From: a virus
Virus record (IMG/VR): IMGVR_UViG_3300010885_073914
Span: 1-59,579 of that record
Length of the DNA stretch: 59,579 bases
Strand: one strand, 5' to 3'
A program made the translations under genes and the position numbers. Below, one piece after another: positions 52,508 through 57,879 of the stretch. Below the pieces are notes generated by a model, which had not been told where the DNA came from, did no database searches, and saw nothing but the letters and a program-made list of their open reading frames with translations. Within the stretch, counting starts at the first letter, position 1, and every line of letters begins with the position of its first letter.

Positions 52508-52925
52508 GAATGTCTTTTATTTCTAAAAGAGTTTTTTCCTGCAGAGTTAGCTCACCTTCTTCTTTTTCCTGCTCGAATACACAATATAACAATTTTTGAA
52601 TAAGTAAAAACAAAAATAGAGATACAATCAAAAAAGTAATCATGTCAGCAAAAAACAACCCAAAAGGAATGTCTTTCCCACAAAAGGTCACTTTCCAGTT
52701 TTTATAGCTTGATTCAAAAGGCAATAATATACTCACTATAGGCATTAAAACATTATCTACTAAGCTAGATATTATCTTGTTGAAGGAACCACCTATTATT
52801 ACTCCAACCGATAAGTCTAAAAACCTTCCTCTGAAAACGAACTTTTTGAACTCTTTTAATAAGTCAAAAGCCTCTCTTCTAGAAATTAGTTCTTTATTCA
52901 ATTGATTGTTATGCCTATATCTCAT
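52491..52925 (-). CDS. mscL: Large-conductance mechanosensitive channel (MscL family)
   Basis: 144 residues from ATG 52925 (TTG 52904 gives 137 residues and would avoid overlap with the divergent gene; neither has a ribosome-binding site). The first helix EFKKFVFRGRFLDLSVGVII is the classical MscL motif, with GGSFNKIISSLVDNVLMPIV as pore helix. A second helix at ~90-110 (FADMITFLIVSLFLFLLIQK) and a charged C-terminal bundle (EGELTLQEKTLLEIKDIL) follow. MscL opens under membrane tension to release solutes. In a phage it might guard against or cause osmotic lysis. Confidence 0.85.
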   Translation of the reverse strand: MRYRHNNQLNKELISRREAFDLLKEFKKFVFRGRFLDLSVGVIIGGSFNKIISSLVDNVLMPIVSILLPFESSYKNWKVTFCGKDIPFGLFFADMITFLIVSLFLFLLIQKLLYCVFEQEKEEGELTLQEKTLLEIKDILSQRP

Positions 52926-53510
52926 AAAAACAAAATTATTTTTATACACATTCCTAAAAATGCTGGTACCTCTATTGTGGAGTCAAAAGAGTTAGAGTTC
53001 TCAACAGTAGGCCACCAATGCTTTTCACACTACAAAGATAGATATCCAGTTCAGTGGGAAAATTATACAAAAGCTTGTATAGTAAGAAACCCTTGGGACA
53101 GGTTTGTTTCATGCTATGAATATGCAAGGATGACAAAAAGTTATTGGCACTCTAACGAAGGATACCCCTCTAGTAAATTTGGGCCACACCCTGATTACAA
53201 GAAAGTCAAAAATCTTTGCTTTGAGGGTTTCACAAGAAAGTTCTTTAACAAAGAACTTAATCTGAGTCATCCATGCTGGGCTCCACAAAAGAATTGGGTG
53301 TTCTCAGAGGAAAAACTAATGGTAGACGAGGTGTTTAGACTAGAGAGCATAGAAGATAACAAAAAGTTTAAAGAAATTTTTGGTGTTATAGAAAAGCTTA
53401 ATCAAAGCAAGAGGTCCGAATATAGGTCCTACTATAAAACAAAAGAGTCTATAGACATAATAGCGGAAGCCTATAGAGATGATATAGAATTTCTTAACTA
53501 CTCTTTTTAG
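52911..53510 (+). CDS. Sulfotransferase-family protein
   Basis: 199 residues from ATG 52911 (a TTG at 52902 is possible). IIFIHIPKNAGTSI (residues 9-22) is the 5'-phosphosulfate loop for PAPS. CIVRNPWDRFVSCYEYAR (57-74) holds the 3'-phosphate-binding Arg and Ser. HYKDRYPVQW and LNYSF complete a Sulfotransfer_2-like fold. It would transfer sulfate from PAPS to a glycan or other hydroxyl. Its 3' end overlaps the convergent Gly-Ser gene by 17 bases, and its 5' end overlaps the MscL-like gene. Confidence 0.85.
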   Translation: MPISHKNKIIFIHIPKNAGTSIVESKELEFSTVGHQCFSHYKDRYPVQWENYTKACIVRNPWDRFVSCYEYARMTKSYWHSNEGYPSSKFGPHPDYKKVKNLCFEGFTRKFFNKELNLSHPCWAPQKNWVFSEEKLMVDEVFRLESIEDNKKFKEIFGVIEKLNQSKRSEYRSYYKTKESIDIIAEAYRDDIEFLNYSF

Positions 53511-53814
53511 CCTTATTCTTTCTTTTTCTTCTCCAAGGCCAATATCCATAAAGTCCACAACACCCATAGGGTTTATTTGCAACGTCGGTCGTTTTTGTTC
53601 CCCCAGAATTGTTGCCAACGACAGATCCGGTACTTCCACCGGTACTTCCACCGGTACTTCCACCGGTACTTCCACCGGTACTTCCACCGGTACTTCCACC
53701 GGTACTTCCACCGGTACTTCCACCGGCACTTCCACCGGCACTTCCACCGGCACTTCCACCGGCACTTCCACCGGCACCGTCTTCTGTTATTCTAAGCCAC
53801 TTCTTGAAATTCAT
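53494..53814 (-). CDS. Small targeting-tagged protein with GGSA/GGST repeats and basic tail
   Basis: 106 residues. The N-terminus MNFKKWLRITEDGAG has the shared tag and an I-T-E site. Then come four GGSA and eight GGST units, and a C-terminal tail with PYGCCGLYGYWPWRRKRKN rich in aromatic, Cys and Arg/Lys residues. Layout: tag, flexible linker, basic head. The 65-residue protein at 56471 has the same layout. It may be a DNA-binding internal head protein (inference). The frame is confirmed by the conserved N-terminus; an overlapping frame on the same strand gives only PVEV repeats. Confidence 0.65.
   Translation of the reverse strand: MNFKKWLRITEDGAGGSAGGSAGGSAGGSAGGSTGGSTGGSTGGSTGGSTGGSTGGSTGGSTGSVVGNNSGGTKTTDVANKPYGCCGLYGYWPWRRKRKNKAKKSS
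53629..53772 (-). repeat. 12-bp tandem repeat, 12 units (GGST/GGSA)
   Basis: Eight GGTACTTCCACC units followed by four GGCACTTCCACC units on the plus strand, encoding GGST and GGSA on the minus strand. Units within each group are identical, so copy number is probably variable between isolates. Confidence 0.95.
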
Positions 53815-53849
53815 AATTTATATACTATAATGTTCTGTAATTTAACTTT

Positions 53850-53885
53850 GCTCCCTAGTCTTATAAATAATGTAAACTAGGGAGC
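53850..53885 (+). promoter_or_regulatory. Hairpin hiding the ribosome-binding site
   Basis: Perfect 9-bp inverted repeat GCTCCCTAG (53850-53858) and CTAGGGAGC (53877-53885) with an 18-base AT-rich loop. The right arm contains the GGGAG ribosome-binding site of the TTG-started gene at 53891. In an RNA read from upstream the site is paired. In an RNA started from the loop promoter the left arm is missing and the site is free. Confidence 0.65.
53862..53869 (+). promoter_or_regulatory. Late promoter TATAAATA in the hairpin loop
   Basis: Exact T4 late consensus inside the loop of the 53850-53885 hairpin. The expected +1 is near 53875, just before the right arm, leaving GGGAG unpaired and TTG 53891 at a normal 6-base spacing. 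Confidence 0.7.
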
Positions 53886-53890
53886 AAAGA

Positions 53891-54493
53891 TTGTTAAGTT
53901 CAAGTAATAAAATATTTGTTATTGGTTTTCCAAAATGTGGAACAACTTCATTGCAAGAATCTTTTTTGCGTGTTGGGATGCCATCTATTCATTGGGGTAA
54001 TTCTATTGATAACACCCATGTTTTCCTCGCAGCACATAAAATAGAAACCGCTAAGAAGGAAGGATTGCCACTTCTGACTTATTTAAGTGACTACAAAGCT
54101 TTTACTCAAATGGAAGCTTGCATCTATGAATATTGTTATTGGCCTCAAATGCTGGACACTCCCGCATTAGATAGTCAACACCCAAATAGCAAGTTTATAT
54201 TTAACGACAGAAATACTGAAAAGTGGATAAAATCTGTTAGTAGATGGGTCGTTCATGGTCAAAACTTAAGGGAAAGATTCATTAAATTCGACATTCCTGG
54301 ACTACCTAAGGGCAAGGGAAAAGAAGATAAAGAACTTGAAGATTGGTATCTCTGGCATAAAAACAACATGATTGATTATTTTAAGAACAAGGATAACTTT
54401 ATCGTTTTTAATATTGAAAATGATGATCCTAAAAAATTAGGAGAATTCCTTCAAATTGAAAATTTCTCTTTGCCACACTTAAACAGGAGTTGA
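53891..54493 (+). CDS. Sulfotransferase-family protein (second copy type)
   Basis: 200 residues, TTG start with GGGAG 6 bases upstream. IFVIGFPKCGTTSLQESFL (8-26) is the PAPS 5'-phosphosulfate loop of a sulfotransferase of a different subgroup from the one at 52911. HPNSKFIFNDRNTEKWIKSV gives the 3'-phosphate region. Together the two suggest sulfation of phage or host surface glycans made by the glycosyltransferase cluster at 41-46 kb (inference). Followed 1 base later by the next ATG. Confidence 0.8.
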   Translation: MLSSSNKIFVIGFPKCGTTSLQESFLRVGMPSIHWGNSIDNTHVFLAAHKIETAKKEGLPLLTYLSDYKAFTQMEACIYEYCYWPQMLDTPALDSQHPNSKFIFNDRNTEKWIKSVSRWVVHGQNLRERFIKFDIPGLPKGKGKEDKELEDWYLWHKNNMIDYFKNKDNFIVFNIENDDPKKLGEFLQIENFSLPHLNRS

Positions 54494-54494
54494 A

Positions 54495-54731
54495 ATGCCG
54501 TCTAAAAGTAAAAGCCAACAAAGATTGTTTGGTATGGTTCACGCCTGCCAGAATAAGGGTAAGTGTGCTAGCAAAGAAATAAAGAAGATAGCAAAAAATA
54601 TATCAAAGGAAGATGCTAAAGACTTCGCTAAAACAAAGCACGAAGGATTGCCGAACAAAGTAAAAAAGAAAAAGAAAAATAAAAAGATGTCCTTTAAAGA
54701 ATACGTTGAGTTGAGAGAAGGCACAAAATGA
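54495..54731 (+). CDS. DUF3008-like small basic protein with C-terminal targeting-like motif
   Basis: 78 residues, AGGAG site upstream. The N-terminus PSKSKSQQRLFGMVHACQ is typical of phage proteins grouped as DUF3008. The middle is Lys-rich. The C-terminus KKMSFKEYVELREG looks like the tag found N-terminally in neighbours, including an L-R-E site. It could be a functional C-terminal tag or an internal start for a 14-residue peptide. Overlaps the next start (ATGA). Confidence 0.65.
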   Translation: MPSKSKSQQRLFGMVHACQNKGKCASKEIKKIAKNISKEDAKDFAKTKHEGLPNKVKKKKKNKKMSFKEYVELREGTK

Positions 54732-54880
54732 ACTCCTTTATTAAATGGTTAGAACAAAAACATCCGGAACTTTTCTCTGCTATAGAAATTATAAAAGAAC
54801 CAAAAAGAAAAAAGTCTAACATTAAGCACGATGGATGGAAGATAGTAAAAGACCACAAAGAGGCTGACAATGCAGTTTAA
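54728..54880 (+). CDS. Small protein with targeting-like N-terminus, 50 residues
   Basis: ATG 54728 overlaps the upstream stop by 4 bases and has GAAGG in front. The product begins MNSFIKWLEQKHPEL, a W-L variant of the tag, and is basic in the C-terminal half (EPKRKKSNIKHDGWKIVK). It ends 11 bases inside the next gene. Function unknown. Confidence 0.6.
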   Translation: MNSFIKWLEQKHPELFSAIEIIKEPKRKKSNIKHDGWKIVKDHKEADNAV

Positions 54881-56444
54881 AGATTGGATTCTAAATGAGG
54901 AAATATTTCCCAATAAAACTGCTACGGTGTTTCATAGAACTAAAGATATAAACTATGTTGAAAGAATTTTTCGTTCTGGTTTTAAACCAGGTGGTGGGGC
55001 AATGTATGGTCCGGGTTTGTATACAACATTTGACCTACGCAGTCAGTTTAAACCTCAAATGAGTCTATATGGTGAGTTTGTTATAAAATTTAAGGCAACT
55101 AATTTAGACAAGTACTTAATTACTTCTTTTAACGTTGCTAAATATGTGTTTGGAAGAAACTATAAAATAAGTGACCAGTTTAAATCTTTTGGTTGGAGTC
55201 AAACAATAAGACCTAAAAGCATGGACGTTGAAACCTATGGTACTGGGTTTGAAGAATATGACCTTTTACAAAAAAGTAGCACATACAGCAGCGATCTGGC
55301 TTTTAAAATATATGAAGAAAATAGATGGATAGCACATAGTTTAACAGGCTTGATATACAACGGAAGACAAGACGGCTATTGTTTAGTTAAGTATGAACCT
55401 ATTAATGACGGTTTAGTTATGGTGGGATACGCTCAAGCTCCTGTTAATGATCAAAATAAGCTACAAGAACTAGAAGCTAATGAGGGATGGATTACTTCCA
55501 ATAGATCCGGAAAGATAAAGCACATGTACAGCAAGGCTGACCTTTGGAACTCAGGAAGAAACACCATAGATTCTACAAAGGCATTTAGGCTGTCCAGAAA
55601 CAGCTTCCAAGAAAAGCTAGAGGACATTCTAGAAGACTCTAAAGGCTCTGTAAAACAAGATAAAGAAGGCGTTCACTTGAAGAGGCTACAGTGGCTTTTG
55701 ATTAAAGAAGAAGTCGATGAAGAAAAATTAATTTATATTATAAGAAGGTATCCTAATAAAGATATTGTTAAAACCACTGTCTTAACCCTTGCCAAAAATA
55801 AACCAAATTTGATAACTAAAAAGCTTGTAGAAAATTTAGATCACTCAGCTTATGATACTTATGGATTATATTCTATCATTATAGACCTTAATAGCCTTCT
55901 TAAGGAAGATGTTATTGAATCGATGATATCAGCGGCTAATAATTTCGGAAAAAATAAAAAGCCTTTTCTCAAATCCTTAGCAGAAAAACAACCAAGGCTA
56001 TCACATAAAAATGTACTCTTTTTAATAAAGTGTTATGGAGTCTTTGGCGGAGGGAACTACGATTCAGCGGTAGACATAATAAATTTTATGGGCGAATTAG
56101 GATATTTTTCCTCTTTAACGTTTAAGATAATTGATTATGTCTTTGATGATATTGTTAGCGATTTAACATCTTCTTTTAGCTTCAAAAAGACAACAGGCAG
56201 ACCCGATGACTTTGGTATTATTCAAATAGTTAAAGCTTTTGCATCTCATAAATCTATGAGTTTGACCGAGCTTTCCACCCTAATCAGATCGGCTTATAAC
56301 CTACTTTATTCACAAGATGAAAGAAGTGAACAGAGTCTTAGAAAATTTACTATAAAGGTTGCTAAAAACTTAGAAGGCAATGAGACCTATAGTAGTTTTA
56401 TTAGCAAGGTTTTGAGCCCAAGAGGTCTTGAGGCGGTTTCATAA
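54870..56444 (+). CDS. ADP-ribosyltransferase-like protein with targeting-like N-terminus
   Basis: 524 residues, GAGG upstream. MQFKDWILNEE carries the shared tag and an L-N-E site. Residues ~18-130 look like a PARP/ART-type fold: TVFHRTK (His22), a GFKPGGGAMYGPGLYTTFD block (the Tyr-containing G-x-Y-T motif) and later KFKATN. The third catalytic residue cannot be fixed by eye. The C-terminal ~280 residues are helical repeat-like (IRRYPNKDIVKTTVLTLA ... LNSLLKEDVI ... HKNVLFLIKCYG), possibly a HEAT-like binding scaffold. T4 Alt is a head-packaged ADP-ribosyltransferase, so an analogous injected enzyme is a fair guess. Confidence 0.6.
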   Translation: MQFKDWILNEEIFPNKTATVFHRTKDINYVERIFRSGFKPGGGAMYGPGLYTTFDLRSQFKPQMSLYGEFVIKFKATNLDKYLITSFNVAKYVFGRNYKISDQFKSFGWSQTIRPKSMDVETYGTGFEEYDLLQKSSTYSSDLAFKIYEENRWIAHSLTGLIYNGRQDGYCLVKYEPINDGLVMVGYAQAPVNDQNKLQELEANEGWITSNRSGKIKHMYSKADLWNSGRNTIDSTKAFRLSRNSFQEKLEDILEDSKGSVKQDKEGVHLKRLQWLLIKEEVDEEKLIYIIRRYPNKDIVKTTVLTLAKNKPNLITKKLVENLDHSAYDTYGLYSIIIDLNSLLKEDVIESMISAANNFGKNKKPFLKSLAEKQPRLSHKNVLFLIKCYGVFGGGNYDSAVDIINFMGELGYFSSLTFKIIDYVFDDIVSDLTSSFSFKKTTGRPDDFGIIQIVKAFASHKSMSLTELSTLIRSAYNLLYSQDERSEQSLRKFTIKVAKNLEGNETYSSFISKVLSPRGLEAVS

Positions 56445-56470
56445 ACTTTAAAAAAGATCAATAAAATACA

Positions 56471-56665
56471 ATGAACTTTAAAAAATGGCTGAATTTAACT
56501 GAAGTTGGCACTATGGCGTCCGGCCCAACAGGCGGCGGGGGCGATATAGCTCCATTTAAGGCGCCTATGGGATGGGGAGTTATAAGAAGAAACTGGCCTG
56601 CTATTGATCCCTTTTTCACTCAAAAAAGCAAGAAAAAAAGGTCTAGAGGGGTTGAAAAGAGTTAA
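56471..56665 (+). CDS. Small targeting-tagged basic protein, 64 residues
   Basis: MNFKKWLNLTEVG has the tag and an L-T-E site, nearly identical to the start of the 53814 gene. A Gly-rich linker (GPTGGGGDIAPF) is followed by an aromatic and basic tail (GWGVIRRNWPAIDPFFTQK, KSKKKRSRGVEKS). Short leader with ATAAAATA just before the ATG and no Shine-Dalgarno site. Likely a paralogue in layout of the Gly-Ser protein; possible DNA-binding internal protein. Confidence 0.6.
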   Translation: MNFKKWLNLTEVGTMASGPTGGGGDIAPFKAPMGWGVIRRNWPAIDPFFTQKSKKKRSRGVEKS

Positions 56666-56727
56666 TTATATTGACCCACAACTCATTTTAAGTATAATGA
56701 TTTTATGACTCTAACATAAAACATTAT

Positions 56728-57366
56728 ATGATTTTTAGACCACCAATTAAAGATTATTTTTTCAATCATAAGGCATTAGAAAATAACGGTTTAAGCTGGA
56801 AGATGCTTCATGATGGCATCAATTATACCTATAAAACGTTAGATAAAATAGAAAGTTCATTGCTTGAAGAAGGAGCTCCAAGGCTATCAAGGATGGGAGA
56901 GCTAGCTACTCTTTCATCAATAATAGGAAATTTTTTCGCAACAGGAATTATCAAAAGCTCTAAGGGAGCCTTTGATCGAGCAGGCTCGAATAAATACCAA
57001 GATTTACGATCAAAAAAGTATCGCAACGTAGAAATCAAAATGTCTATAGAGAAAAACAAACCCAAAGCTCATCTTCCAAAAGAGGGTTTTTATCTCACAT
57101 GTCGCTATGTGCTAGGCAATGAGGATGGGACTTACACCCTTAATAAAAGGGGAGATTTTATATGGATCTGGGAAATAAGATTTGGCTATCTGCGTAAAGA
57201 ACACTTTAATCTGAGTTCAACTGAGAATGACTCTGGCAAGACTGCTGTTGTAAACTCTGTGGGAATGAAGAGATTAGTCCCTGTTTTCTTTAATCAAAAT
57301 CATTGTCCTTATGGTGAAAAAAGTAAACTAAGAAAAAGCTTGTCTGTTATATGCAATACTAAATAA
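56728..57366 (+). CDS. Predicted PD-(D/E)XK-type nuclease
   Basis: 212 residues. RMGELATLSSIIGNFFATGI (55-74) resembles the first helix of restriction-like nucleases. The core KYQDLRSKKYRNVEIKMS gives D ... E-I-K, matching the PD-(D/E)XK metal site, followed by the strand EGFYLTCRYVLGN. The C-terminus KSKLRKSLSVICNTK is unassigned. A role in DNA degradation or processing is inferred. No Shine-Dalgarno; CATAAAAC is 5 bases before the ATG. Confidence 0.5.
   Translation: MIFRPPIKDYFFNHKALENNGLSWKMLHDGINYTYKTLDKIESSLLEEGAPRLSRMGELATLSSIIGNFFATGIIKSSKGAFDRAGSNKYQDLRSKKYRNVEIKMSIEKNKPKAHLPKEGFYLTCRYVLGNEDGTYTLNKRGDFIWIWEIRFGYLRKEHFNLSSTENDSGKTAVVNSVGMKRLVPVFFNQNHCPYGEKSKLRKSLSVICNTK
57358..57365 (+). 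promoter_or_regulatory. Late promoter ACTAAATA
   Basis: Octamer 5 bases before ATG 57371, overlapping the end of the nuclease-like gene. No ribosome-binding site before the ATG. Confidence 0.6.
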
Positions 57367-57370
57367 GTGC

Positions 57371-57466
57371 ATGGAAGTAAAAATATTAAGTGAGACACCG
57401 CTCAGGATGGCCGGAGCAGGTGGGCCTCCAAGAATAACCCTAATAAAAATAGCGTCTAGTGGCTAA
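57371..57466 (+). CDS. 31-residue peptide related to the N-terminus of the right-edge protein
   Basis: ATG 57371 sits at the predicted +1 of an ACTAAATA promoter. The product MEVKILSETPLRMAGAGGPP... aligns with the start of the gene at 57880 ([20 protein letters not shown]...). Identical positions are M1, L6, E8, R12, A14, G18, P20 and R21. L-S-E and L-A-E in these two fit the [LI]-x-E cleavage consensus. It may be a separate peptide or the remnant of a duplicated gene start. Confidence 0.5.
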   Translation: MEVKILSETPLRMAGAGGPPRITLIKIASSG

Positions 57467-57469
57467 ATA
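57462..57469 (+). promoter_or_regulatory. Late promoter GCTAAATA
   Basis: Octamer 5 bases before ATG 57475, overlapping the end of the 31-codon frame. Same octamer as the tail operon promoter at 33392. Confidence 0.6.
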
Positions 57470-57474
57470 GGGTT

Positions 57475-57858
57475 ATGAGGTCTTTTAACGAATATAAGGG
57501 AAACCAAGGCGTAGCTGCACTCTTTGGCAGCTTAATAAGCTATAGAGCTCAGGCTCATATTCTGCACCTATCAACAAAGAGCTTTTCTGAACACAAGGCA
57601 CTAGAAAAGTTCTATGATTCCCTTAGTGACCTAACAGATACCCTTATAGAGACCTACCAAGGACAATACGGTTTGGTAAATATAGACCAAGTACAAATTA
57701 AGTCCAATCAAGCATCGGACTTGTTAAAAAAGGTCGCCCAAGAAGCACAGGAAGCTCGTGATATCTTTGATAAAAAAGATACTCATTTACATAACATTCT
57801 GGATGAGTTAGTGTCTTTGACATACTCAACATTGTATAAAGTAAACAACCTAAAATAA
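57475..57858 (+). CDS. Ferritin/Dps-like helical protein (DUF5856-type)
   Basis: 127 residues. QAHILHLSTKSFSEHKALEKFYDSL is the hallmark of a phage ferritin-like family that I recall as DUF5856, with LTDTLIETYQGQYG after it; the His/Glu/Asp residues are spaced like a di-metal helical bundle. The N-terminus MRSFNEYKGNQG resembles the tag weakly. Leaderless start behind GCTAAATA. Possible roles: iron or DNA protection, or folded cargo; not proven. Confidence 0.7.
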   Translation: MRSFNEYKGNQGVAALFGSLISYRAQAHILHLSTKSFSEHKALEKFYDSLSDLTDTLIETYQGQYGLVNIDQVQIKSNQASDLLKKVAQEAQEARDIFDKKDTHLHNILDELVSLTYSTLYKVNNLK

Positions 57859-57879
57859 CTTCGGAAGGCTCGTATCTAA

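Noticed and set aside
53340-53777. 145-residue minus-strand frame with PVEV repeats
   Set aside because: Alternative frame of the 12-bp repeat; the other frame has the tagged N-terminus and a sensible C-terminus.
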